Of a stretch of DNA of 64,000 bases, positions 45,450-56,371 are shown in pieces (positions within the stretch are counted from its first letter, which is position 1; each line of letters starts with the position of its first letter). The position numbers were made by a program, and so were the translations under genes. Below the pieces are notes generated by a model that saw nothing but the letters and a program-made list of their open reading frames with translations, ran no database searches and had not been told where the DNA came from. Origin of the DNA: Lepidurus packardi (taxonomy: Eukaryota; Arthropoda; Branchiopoda; Notostraca; Triopsidae); NCBI GenBank assembly GCA_023053545.1, contig JAKZAN010000002.1, forward strand, positions 9,296,790 through 9,360,789, given 5' to 3'.

Positions 45450-48400
45450 TTAGTAAAGTAGCTTGAGCTGTCCTTTGTTAGTTCCCAAGACGATTCCTTG
45501 TCCAGGAATGGTCGCCCAACGGATGCAGTTCAATGAGGCGATTCCTTGATCTTCAGCTAAGTAAACGCTTTTGATTTTGGTCAACGAACGCGGAGTGGAA
45601 CCGTGCAGACAAGGACTCGGGCTGCAACGATCGCAAGTGTGCTCTGCAGACGTTGACGGAGGAATGGCGTACATCTGAGCCATTAGTGAGGACTCTACAG
45701 ATCCCGGCATGGACCTGGAAGCCGCCAAACCCACCAATAGGTGCTTGCATGTAGGCGACAGGCTGACGGAAACCACAGCTTGGTGTAAACTCAAACGAGC
45801 TAGACAATGTCCCAATCGACTATCTTCCAAGCTGTGCAGACCTGTAAAAAAATTTAAAGGAATTAAAAAATGGTCTTAATTTCCATTCAAAAAGTCGCCC
45901 GTACTAATTTGGGCACCGTAAGGAACAGCACAAGGAACCAAAGTGGCCAAAATCAATCCGTCCTTGGACACATCCACGCTGGCATCGTTATGGATCTTGC
46001 TTTCCCCAACAACAACATTTACCGCGCCTAGAGAATACAAACCTTTATTTTTCGAACGGTAACTTAGCTTCCTTTCCTTAGTCTTTACTTTCTGTGATGT
46101 CAGGAATAATTCCCTTCGAGAAATCCCATGCCTGGATTCGATGATTGGCCGAAATTTGGGAATGGAGGATCACAAACGAAGAATCCCGTTGTCTGAACAC
46201 GCCTATTATAACAAAATACAATGATTTGTTACGTTAATATAAAAGGAAAAGTTTTTTTTTTTTTAATTGGGTAATTATACGTGGCTGGGGGTTTTCTTCC
46301 GGGCCAGGTTGAGGTTCCACATTGACTGGCGGAAAAAATCCGAAAACGGGAGCACTGACAGTCGTTCTTTGGCCCCGCCCCGCGTTTGCATCAGGCGCAG
46401 CTGCGTTGCCCCCTTCTACACCTTCCCCGCGCGGATTTTGGGGTTGCTGCCGTCCGCCTTGTTCTGTTGCTTGAATCCCATGCTGGGAGAAGAAACTTGC
46501 AAGATTGTCCACCATCATGGTCAGCAATTGCCTGTTCATATCACATTAAAAAAATCCTTTTAATTCCCACTCAAAGCGAAGTTTAGAAGCAATGGTACCT
46601 GTAACGGAAACGTTCCCTAGCTGTAGTCCTTTCCAAGCGAGTTTCTCTGTCCCTTTCTTCTGGCGTTGGTGCAGAGGAAACAGGAACAGAGCTCTGAAAA
46701 GCTCGGCTTGCGTCACTATTACCTGAAGAACCCAAAAAATCGGGGGGCCATCGTGGAATTGTAAGGTTTTGCCTATTTGCATGCCAATTGTTATCTATGA
46801 ACGAAAAAACAAGGTAAATTATCTGTTATTGCAATAGGAACTTCAGTCTTTACAATTATCATTGTTATTAGCTTCTTTTTATGATTTCTTTTTAAAGAAG
46901 AGGGAAATTATACCTGAATCTGTATCAGAACTGTCTTCATTGAACCTTGCGTAACTGTCCATACTGCGCGTTGAACGGAGTCTAGTTGGCATACGCACGG
47001 ACCTCACTTCCCGCCTATTAGCCCGCCTCCATTCGCGTATACTAGCCAGCAGATCACGTGACCAACGTAACATGGCTAATGGGCGTGTAGTAGATGACGT
47101 AGAGGGTTGTTCAGTTCGCATATGCTCCCAAATGTTGGAAGACCCCGGGTCAGTAATAGGTGAAGACATTTGTCGTTGCTGGCGCAGTTGAGACTGTAAT
47201 CGCTCCATCAAGGGCCGAAAATCCTTCAATGAAACAAATTCCCCCGAAAACGCATTAACTATATGTGTTTCTAAACATTAAGTGGATTATATACTTGTGC
47301 TCCCGGGAGAGGCCTTTCAGAAGGCGTTTCCGAAGTACTGGTACTAGCCTCAGCGGTATTAAACAGGACAGGAGACGTCAAAGCAGAGGGATCTTGTGTG
47401 GGACACGACGTGGTATACGTTTCGGCACTACGGCGACGACCGCAGCCAATCCGATGCCGGGCGGGCAAACGTAAAGTGAGGCGACAAGCAGGAGGTGTGT
47501 TCATCCGTTGGAGCTGATGCAGGTAACGTTGGTAACGGGACGCTGGATAGGGATTACTACGGACAGTGGAAGGCGCTTCAGAAGTACTCTCAGTAGCCTC
47601 ATTGGGGTTGGTTTGAGATGACGAGGCGAATTGGGCAGCAATCCTGCGACTAGCCTCGGCTAATTGACTTCCGCTTGTACTGCTACTTAAATCCAACTAA
47701 GGAAACAAAAATTGAGGTAATTGGAATAAAAGAACAGAGGTAGAAGTAATTGAATTACGCGACTTCTGGTTGACTCAGCTACCCGAGGCTGACAAGAGAC
47801 TCTGAAAGGCCAACGTCGTTGAGGAGGTCGGTCTTCTCTCACGCCATGACGTGTTACACAGGTAGCAGAATGTCGAGAACGATCCATTCTGCCCCGGCAA
47901 GTACAGCCTAAACGGCAATATGGCCACCGGTTACCCCTTCAAATAAAAAAACGGTTAAATACGTGAAATTACAACTGTAATTACAAATAAAGCGTGAAAT
48001 TACAAACTATAACTGAAAACTTTTGAAGAAAAAAGTCAATAAGAAATTAACAGTGTCAGAATAAAGCTTATTGTTGAATACGAAGTTTCTACTTTACCGT
48101 TGCTGCCTGAGGTCGGGGATGGAACTGATGGAACCGGATCGAGCCTCTCCAGATGCTGACGACGGTCCTTCCATGCTACTGGGAACAGGTACAGGACTAG
48201 AAGCAGGCAATGGAGGCGGAGGGATGAGAGTGGGAGGAGTTAAGCTGGAAAACATAGGTAAGGAGTTGGTCACGCTGGCAATGATACTAGCTGGAGTTAA
48301 CGGTTGGTGTGTGTTACTAATGCTATTCATCGGTGGGGCAGTGGGTGGAGTCGCATTGCTACCACTACTATTACTATTATTGTTGTTATTGTTAGGCAGA

Positions 48401-50272
48401 CTTCCAGTCTCTAACTCGCCAAAGGCACGCAAGTTGGCTACGAAATCGATACTATCTCGCACGCACACGTTGAGATAACGGATCTGATCTTGCAAATCCT
48501 CCAAAATATGCCGGATTTGCTGCAATTGAATCACTTGATGATGTTGACGTGCAGTAGCCAAGTGAACCCTGTCGTGAATTCAATGTAAGAAACCAAAGTT
48601 AGTGTTATGTATGGGATATAATGGTTCTTATTCACCTGCAGATGCGTTGCATGTACTCAATATGGCGGCTGAGTAAACGGATGCCCACACGAGCATCAAA
48701 TTCGGTGGTTAATCTTGATGTTTCGGCTGCTACGTACGAATCGTAATTGCCGGAGTTTTCTCCCGGTCTAGACCTCGCATCAGCACCGGAAGTGGAAGGT
48801 CTAGTACGGTCACCGGAGTGGGGATCACTACTTGCAGAAGCTCGTTGAGCAAGCATGGTTCTAGACCAGGGCCGAGACCAATGAGCCACAGAAGCCGAGC
48901 CAGTGCTCGGCCTGCCTGGGGTAATATAGTCCCAGCTTTCAAGTAAACTATGCCTAGGTGGGCCAGGACTTGTAGGAATTGCTAAAGGGGGTGCAGGGGG
49001 TATTGCTGACGCGGAAGGACTCGCACTTGCAGTGGGATCATCTAGTGGACCAGGAGAAAAAGGGCGCTGGCCTGTATCAGGATTGGCATTCTGCTCGAGC
49101 TAAAAATAGAGGAGATAGATTCAATACACCACCTGAAATTGCGACTTTTTTTCACCTCTGCAGCTCTGGAACGTAGCTCCTGATATCGCCTACGTAAGCG
49201 TTCATATTGATCCAATAAAGCTTGGTACCGCGTATGTAACTGCCGTTCTCGCTCCCGTTCTTGAGCGCTGGATAAACGTGGAGCAGAAGCTTGACTTGAC
49301 AATCGAGAGCTAGCCCAATTGGGCAGAGAATGACCGGGAGCATTGGCAATGCCTGTGATTAGCAATTTGCCATGTGGGTCAAAGTTTACATACCTGGAAA
49401 TTCCCGAATAAATAATTTAGTTTCTAGAATCTTAAGGTTTAGTAAATTCGATCAAGTACCGGACTTTCTCGCGTTCGGAAAGTGTCGAACATTTGGCAAA
49501 AGGCTGACTGTAACTCCAATCCCAGAAATGGAGCGAGTTATTGATAGCTATCACAAGAAGACGTTCAGTGGGGTGAAATGTGAGCGAGGCAATTACACAG
49601 CTTGGCTCAACAGTCGTCACTGACCAAACTTCAGATCCACCCTAAGCGTAGATGATTAATAAGCTAATTCGGACAACATAACGGATTGACCAATGCTTTA
49701 CATGCAAATCCCAGACACGGACTTGACCTCCAAGACATCCAGAAGCTACAATATCGTTAGAAGTAGGATGAAAAGCGATACACCACGGTGTACGGGGGTG
49801 GCCTTCTAATACTGAAACGCAGGAACCTGTTCGTAGGTCGGTAACGTAGATATTATGATCTCCGTGGGTGGAAGCCACTTTGGACCTAAAATAAGTCCCA
49901 AAAATACAATGCTAGGTTTCTATTTTTTTTAAAGTTAAGCTTACCCATCAGGACTGAACACGACTAAGAATGTAGACCGGGGATTCCCGGGCAAATTGCA
50001 TTTCTAAACAAAAAATGCAACAGTTATAAGGACTAGATACATACATTTGTAAAACATACCATTTGCTGGAGCTCTTTTTTGATGAGACGCTCCTCCGCCA
50101 AACTCTCGAGCCTCTTTTGGATAGATGCAGCATGCTGGAATTTCTGTACCGCTTTCTCGTGTAGCAACAATATTGGGTTGACAAGGTTGGATTTGGTAAC
50201 CTTCTGATTATACGATGAAGGGTCAAACAGTGGCTCATCTTTGTAATCCACAGGAAAGTCAATGTCTTCCAT
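45450..50272 (-). CDS. AMBRA1: Activating molecule in BECN1-regulated autophagy protein 1 (AMBRA1)
   Basis: Fifteen exons: 50272-50060, 50003-49945, 49885-49702, 49641-49460, 49393-49156, 49099-48636, 48568-48098, 47888-47759, 47696-47295, 47223-46914, 46794-46599, 46531-46281, 46202-46089, 46027-45905 and 45841-45450. All phases agree and the product is 1242 residues. N-terminal WD40 repeats at ~72-230 contain [13 protein letters not shown], a [12 protein letters not shown] strand, [14 protein letters not shown], a VRVWDLH repeat end and LHFWDWS. A long serine/proline-rich, probably disordered middle includes an asparagine run near 48,370-48,400. The C-terminal part (~1034-1242) matches the second half of the propeller ([39 protein letters not shown]). 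AMBRA1 is a substrate receptor of CUL4-DDB1 ligases acting on D-type cyclins and a Beclin-1 autophagy regulator. The protein ends just after [11 protein letters not shown] and lacks the longer vertebrate tail. The exon-8 acceptor (CGGGGCAG) has a weak pyrimidine tract but is the only choice keeping frame. Confidence 0.93.
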
Positions 50273-50688
50273 ATCGAATCTCCCTAAACTGAGTGGGAAC
50301 AACGTAGGAACTAGATTTTACGTTATCTTTGCAACATTTTTCCGAAATTTTCTTCATACGCACGAAAACTGTTGCGATGGCACATAAGATAGTCAGTTGA
50401 TGTCTTTTCCTTTCTCCGCAAGGTGCGCTGTATGACTCAAGAGTTCAGCGGGCCTCTCGAAAAGACACCTTTCTTGGAATTACAAATCCCCAAACAAGAC
50501 GTTTAATCTTACTTTCCCGAAGCTCGTAAAACCTTCCAGTCGACTTGCAAAATTTTACTTTCGTAAGGGAGTGGTGTTCCAACCGTCTTTTCCTCTAATG
50601 AAATGCAACTAATCGAATATAAATTGTATTTTATTACTCAAGGAATTCAAATTCAATTACATTTGCTTTAACTGACAACGAAAATAGC
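50273..50688. promoter_or_regulatory. Spacer holding AMBRA1 promoter and PCCA 3' end
   Basis: 416 bp between the PCCA stop and the AMBRA1 start, both genes on the minus strand. AATAAA on the minus strand at 50635-50630 is placed 54 bp after the PCCA stop. The AMBRA1 promoter and 5' untranslated region must lie in the remaining ~350 bp unless transcription begins further upstream; no TATA box is evident. Confidence 0.5.
50630..50635 (-). terminator. Polyadenylation signal of PCCA
   Basis: AATAAA on the minus strand, 54 bp downstream of the PCCA stop codon and in an AT-rich context. Confidence 0.6.
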
Positions 50689-53666
50689 TTATTCGAGTTC
50701 TACTAAAACTGCAGAATCTTCCACCGTATCCCCTGTTTTACAATTCACAGCCTTCACTTTTCCTGCCGCGGCCGTCGTTAGCTTGTTTTGCATTTTCATG
50801 GCCTCTGCTCAAGGTCGCGAATTTTAGTGTCAATTAATCAGGTTTGTTGAGATAGACTTACCTATAACTAGGAGTTCTTGACCTTCTACTACTGTGTCCC
50901 CAACTTGACAGGAAACTGACTTTACTACTCCAGGCATGGGCGATATAACAATCTTGCTTATGTCCACCTTTATTACAAAAAGTGTAACAATAGAACCCTT
51001 CTCTTCGATTTTAAATTTAATTTTACCTTGGGTTTGACGGGCATCAGTTGCATATACTTGTGGGCTTTTTCCGTCAAAACGTTCACATTGTATGGCGTGC
51101 CTTTGTATCGAATACGCAAATTGCCATTTGATTGCTTGTTGATTAGTTGAATAATAAGTTCTTCGCCATCCACTTTAGTCTCAATTAGGGCAGCAGCCAA
51201 CGAGAAATCGTCTGCGATGTTATAGATTTTGCCACCCAACTCAGCCTAAAAATGATCCACGCATCGACTGAATGACAAAAATGTAAGTTTTTTTTAAGAT
51301 TAACTTACAGTATAATTTCCGTCTTTCAAGCTTAATGTGAGGCTGTGGGTTTCCTCGTTAAGGGTCACCATCAGATTCCATCGCCAATTGCCCGAATGTC
51401 GTAACTCGGTCTCTTTCTCATTGGCGTAAACGGTATTACGCAACTGGTCCTTAGCCCATAAAGTTGCAGCGAGGGCTGATAAATTGATTTTGTCTGTAGC
51501 AGTCAGATCTTTCCCTTGGAAACCGTTAGGGTATACTTCTGGAAGGTATTTCGTATTAATATCCCCTTTTACGAAGCGCTTTTCAGTTAGGATATCTCTC
51601 AACAATGGAATATTATGCGTCACGCCTAGTAAGCAATTATGATTAATTAAGACGAACTACTTTGAAAACATTTTTGTTGCTTAAATACCTCGAATAACAT
51701 AGGAATCGAGAGCTTTGATGCTGGTAGCTAAAGCTTCATCGCGAGTGTTGCCATAACAGACCAATTTACAGATCATGGGATCATAATAAATGCTTATTTC
51801 ACTGCCTTCTTCAATGCCACTATCACAACGTACCTACAAAGTAAATCAATCATTAAGAACATTATACTACTAAAAAAAATCAGAATTTAAATTTAGAAAA
51901 ATATGATAAATTACGATTACATAAAAACTTACTTTAGAAATATGTGTTGGCTCCATGTACTTATATAGCCGGCCAATAGAAGGTAAGCCAAAGCTTTTGA
52001 AGGGATCTTCAGCGTAAACACGGCTCTCGATAGCCCAGCCTCGGATAGGAATATCCTCTTGTGTAACATTAAGCTTGTGACCTATAACGCAGTAACAATA
52101 ATCACTACTCTAAACAAGGCGTTTTAGAGCACTATACCTTTTGCAACCCGAATCATTTGGTGAACCAAATCGATGCCTGTGATGCATTCAGTAATGGGAT
52201 GCTCCACTTGCAAGCGAGTGTTCATTTCCAAGAAATAGAAGTTCTTGGCAGAGTCCACCAAAAACTCCACCGTACCAGCTGAGGCGTAGCCTATCTTCTT
52301 TGAAAGAGCGACAGCCTGCTCTCCCATGGCTTTCCGGGTTTTGGGGTCCAAAAATGTGCTAAAAAAATCCATTACGAAAAGAGATATAATTTTGCGAACA
52401 ATTTTGCGCTACCTTGGAGCTTCTTCGATTACTTTCTGATTCCTTCTCTGAATACTGCATTCTCGTTCATTGAGATACACAACGTTTCCGTGCTTGTCTC
52501 CCAAAACCTAGAATCCAATGAAAAAATGAAAGTAACAATCTGTTTACAAAATGAAAACAAAAAGTAGATTTTGCTTACCTGGATTTCTATGTGCCTGGGG
52601 TTATCGACAAACTTCTCTACCAACATCCTATCATCACCAAAGCTGGAGGCTGCTTCTTGTTTGGATAATTGAAATCCTTCCCTGAGAACATTTGACGAAG
52701 TGTTTAGCAGTCTTATTTCGAAGGTTTCGAATGCGGATTATATCCTTACCTAGCTTCTTTATCATTCCAGGCAATTCGCATGCCCTTACCTCCGCCCCCG
52801 GCAGATGCTTTGATCATTACTGGATATCCAATCTGTTTAGCGATTTCAACGCAATGATCAGCATCCTTGACAACTCCGTCAAAGCCCGGAATTGTGTGCA
52901 CTCCAGCTTTTTTGGCCAACAGCTTGGAAGCGATTTTGTCTCCCATGCCTGTAATGGCGTGGGCATCAGGTCCAATGAAGGCAATATTCTCTTTTTCCTG
53001 CAAACGAAATAATTAAAAAAATTAGTGGGTTCATTGGAATAAGACTTTCTATACCAAGATTTTGACAAATTCAGCATTTTCTGATAAAAAACCGTAGCCG
53101 GGATGAACAGCTTGGGCTCCAGTGCTCCTTACAGCATTAAGAATCTTATCCATATTCAAGTAAGATTCTCGGGTAGGAGCCGGACCAATGCAAATCGCTT
53201 CATCAGCCATCTTTACATGTAACTGGAGAAAAGGAAGAAAGATACAGCATAGAGTAATTACAGTAAAAAGACAGAAAAGGAAATCTTACAGCTGAAGAAT
53301 CCACGATGGAATGAACTGCTACGGTCTTGATTCCCATTCGTTTCGCTGTTTTGATTACTCGGCATGCAATTTCGCCTCTATTTGCGATGAGGATTTTGTC
53401 AAACGTCGACTCATTAGGGTCAATTGGATCTGTCGTGTATATAGCATCTGGGTAGGAACTTATTGAGGGACTGCCACCGGAGCTAGAGCATGAATAAAAT
53501 GCTTTGGTCGCCGAGCGAACTGGAAGGTAGTTCCAGCAAACACCATTTCTGAGCAAGACCTAGCGCGAGACATTAATTGGTTTGCATTTGGCATGACGAT
53601 TTGTTAACTTACATTCGACCTGATTGAAACGTTCAGGGAAATCTTCCGAATTTGCTGAAGTATCAT
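50689..53666 (-). CDS. PCCA: Propionyl-CoA carboxylase alpha chain, mitochondrial
   Basis: Thirteen exons: 53666-53613, 53559-53290, 53222-53055, 52997-52750, 52681-52579, 52507-52413, 52358-52138, 52081-51933, 51833-51689, 51625-51309, 51245-51027, 50967-50862 and 50804-50689. Introns are 53-99 bp, phases all agree, and the product is 736 residues (human PCCA is 728). The start [18 protein letters not shown] is basic, amphipathic and free of acidic residues, fitting a mitochondrial presequence. The biotin carboxylase domain begins at [17 protein letters not shown]. It carries the ATP-grasp glycine loop [11 protein letters not shown] (226-236) and the catalytic-site block [10 protein letters not shown] (357-366). 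The C-terminal biotinyl domain has the AMKM motif with K702 as biotin attachment site. The enzyme converts propionyl-CoA to methylmalonyl-CoA with a beta chain encoded elsewhere, in odd-chain fatty acid and branched amino acid breakdown. Confidence 0.97.
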
Positions 53667-53856
53667 GATTACGTTAATTAATTTTCCCTTGCAGCAAAGG
53701 ATGTTTATTACAACAGATGGCGCCTCCATTCTTCTTCCTTTACTTTTAAGAGGGGCGGGAAATCTAAATGATCGGACAACCGTGCTGTACTTAAATTTCG
53801 AAGTTCTCTTTCAAAATAATATAACTGGAGAGGAACATTTGCTTAGAAAATTGTAA

Positions 53857-53862
53857 TTTAAT
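53857..53862 (-). terminator. Possible polyadenylation signal of the centrobin-like gene
   Basis: ATTAAA on the minus strand, 93 bp after the stop at 53,956. A canonical AATAAA lies further on, at 53,709-53,704, immediately before the PCCA 5' end. Confidence 0.4.
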
Positions 53863-53955
53863 GGAAGATATAAGGCCGGTTTATAATTCAATAGATTCTC
53901 GAAAGTCGGATTCAATATAAACATAAATTTTACATAATTCTGTTTCACAAGTGTT

Positions 53956-56053
53956 TCACTTTGCTTTCTCTTTCGGAACTTGCCGTGTTGGGTTGTCAAG
54001 CTCCTTACGTTTCCTCAACTAGAATAGACATGCACATTAGACAGCTATTTCCAGCAAAGCTATACAGATGTCCATTACCTCTTCGACATAGCGCAACATA
54101 TCCACCTTCTTGGCTTGTACAGACACCGTATCCTCTTCCCACGCCGAACTTTCAATCTCGCTACATTCCGTCGTACTAATCTGGGTCCTTGACTCGATCT
54201 GTCGGTACTGTGTTGCCCTAGAATAACAAGAAAATCGGCAGATACAAATTAATCGAGCCATAACGAACCGTGAAATATTACCTAACTATTTGTTGATTTC
54301 TGCTAGTCATCCCTTCGTCCAAGATGGCAGTAACAGGAGTAGGAGTAGTCGCATTGGAAGAAATCATGGTGCTAACTTGCTGCCATTGGGCTTCCAAAAG
54401 CCTCTGAATTTGCTTAGCTAGCCGCTCTTTGTCAGCAGTTTGCTGCACACAGTTCCTTTGCAATTCAGCAACTGTCAAATCCATTTCCCGTTTCGAGTCC
54501 TCATAGCGTTTCCTGGCAGCTTGAATTTCTTCTGCGCACCTACACACCATTTCATATATTTTTGGTTCAAATACTAAACACTGGTTGTTACTTTGCACGA
54601 GCATGTAAGACGTGCTCTTCACAAGAAGTGACAAGCTTCTTTAGCTTGGCTTCCGCTTCGCGTTGCCACGCTTTCTGTCGCTCTAACGCTTCCAATTCTG
54701 CACTTCTTTTCGTGTTGGCCAACTCTTGGATATATTTCTGTTCGAGCTGCTCTTGAGCTTCGTTAAACGAATTCCTGGATTTATTAAAGTTCTGCTTCAA
54801 GGACTCCTAGTCACACACAATCTTAAAATTATTTCTTTCAAGGTTCTCTAAAAACGATTACTTGTTCCTGCTGGACTAATTTCAACTGTTCCATGGATCG
54901 TTGATGTTGTGCTTTTACAACTTCCAATTCTTGCTGCAAACTCGTCGCTCTAACCCGTTCACTTTCCAAATCATTTTTTACCTAAACCAAAAAGTTAAAA
55001 AAAAAAACTAAGAATTATTCCGACAGTTTTTACTTGGATGAGCGTCGTTTCTAGGCGGTATTTTTCTTTAGACACTGTTTCTAATGCCACTGACATCCGA
55101 GTGCATTCATTCTTCAGTTTCACACGTTCGCCTTCCGTCTGAGATAGCCGCAATTTCCACTGGTCTGCCAAATCGAGGATGTGACTTAGTCCCGTCTCGT
55201 ACTCTTGAATGCGCTAAATTTTGCACAAAAAGTGGAGTAAAAAGTGGACAGTTATAACGTTGTCGTTCTAGTTACATTTGCTTGGCCATTTTCCGCCTCC
55301 TGAAGCTGCTGCAGTTGCTTCTCCCAAGCGAGGCGACGAGTCTCAGCTTCTCTCAGCAGTGAATTGCACGCTTCGTGCGCTTTCTGCAACAACGTGCTCT
55401 TATACTGGCTATTGGCCGTTGCTACCCCACATTCTTCTTGGGCTTTCAGCAGCTCTTTCTGTAAAGCGGCAATGACAGCTTCACAATGCTAAGAAATACA
55501 GATCTTTAGATTTTATTCTATTTTTGGAAGTATTTAGAAACGTTTACCACACCTCTCGGCGTTTCTTTTCTTCGATTAATTGCAAAGAAGTGTTGGGAGG
55601 ATAGATATCCGGTCCTACGGGACTTGGTGATGAGGACGAATTTAATTGCAGGTTTGCTACCAGTTTACGAGCACATTCTTCTGCCTCGGAAACTCTGTGA
55701 TTCAATCGGACAAATTGTTCCGTTGACTGAACAGAAGAGAGTTTGAGTTCAGTAACTTTCTGGCGTAATGATTGGACGCCGAGACCCAAATCGGGCAGAA
55801 TCGGTGCTGATTTATCGGAAAGCAAGTTTGATGTAACTTGTTCAAGCTGTGGATTTACTGGTTTCTCTGTAGTTATGGAATTTAATATGTTTGACCTTAA
55901 ATCATGCACCGAATTGACGGAAGTGTCCTGGGAGTCGGAAGTCGGTTCTTCCGCCACATCGCTCAAGTTAAATTCCGGCATATCTAGATGCGATAGTGAT
56001 CCTAATGATTCTTCGTACGATTCGTTGTGAATTTCCACATTCGTGCTCGTCAT
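53956..56053 (-). CDS. Centrobin-like coiled-coil protein
   Basis: Eight exons: 56053-55553, 55488-55276, 55213-55034, 54981-54862, 54806-54592, 54539-54282, 54217-54079 and 54018-53956, giving 562 residues with phases agreeing throughout. The first ~95 residues are acidic and serine-rich without domains. From ~95 to ~490 the protein is nearly continuous coiled coil (heptads rich in L, E, Q, K and R). Centrobin is suggested by two parts: a segment around SHILDLADQWKLRLSQTEGE, and LAKQIQRLLEAQWQQVSTMI followed by a threonine/proline stretch. Both resemble parts of vertebrate centrobin by my recollection. Centrobin is a daughter-centriole protein needed for centriole duplication. Generic coiled-coil similarity could mislead, so the name is tentative. 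The first donor (GAG|GTGTGG) is unusual but keeps frame. Retaining the last 60-bp intron would give a different C-terminus. Confidence 0.55.
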
Positions 56054-56371
56054 TCCTGTAATCGATAGAAATGTAAATATAGAAGAATATAGACAAATAA
56101 GAAGTAACTAATTACGACAAATGAACTTTATAAACTTAAACTTACTAATTACAATAAATAAATTACAGGAATATAATATAAAACTAGTTAAAATATTAAA
56201 CAGAAAGGTAAAATTACGACAAGACTAATAACTCTGACTAATTTTCCTCATAAACAGATATTTATTTAATTAGAAGCCCAAAAAGAATTTTTTTTTCAGC
56301 TAAGTCCTGTAAGTATACTCTAACTAGTGTACTAGTATACACTAAGTCCAATGCAGGTAAAAGCAATGAAA
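56054..56371. promoter_or_regulatory. Spacer between THUMPD2 and the centrobin-like gene
   Basis: 318 bp of AT-rich sequence between two minus-strand genes. It contains the THUMPD2 polyadenylation signal (AATAAA on the minus strand, 56266-56261, 105 bp after the stop). It presumably also holds the 5' region of the centrobin-like gene. Confidence 0.5.
56261..56266 (-). terminator. Polyadenylation signal of THUMPD2
   Basis: AATAAA on the minus strand, 105 bp downstream of the THUMPD2 stop. Confidence 0.55.

Noticed and set aside
46599..46723. An intron beginning at TCAG|GTAATAG inside AMBRA1 exon 11
   Set aside because: The sequence beyond stays open in frame and reads as charged coding sequence up to the better donor at 46,598; phases then fit the next exon.
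50060..50302. Upstream TTG at 50,302 as AMBRA1 start, and TTG at 53,556 as PCCA start
   Set aside because: Both are non-ATG. An in-frame ATG at 50,272 and a separate upstream exon with ATG at 53,666 encoding a mitochondrial-type presequence explain the genes better.
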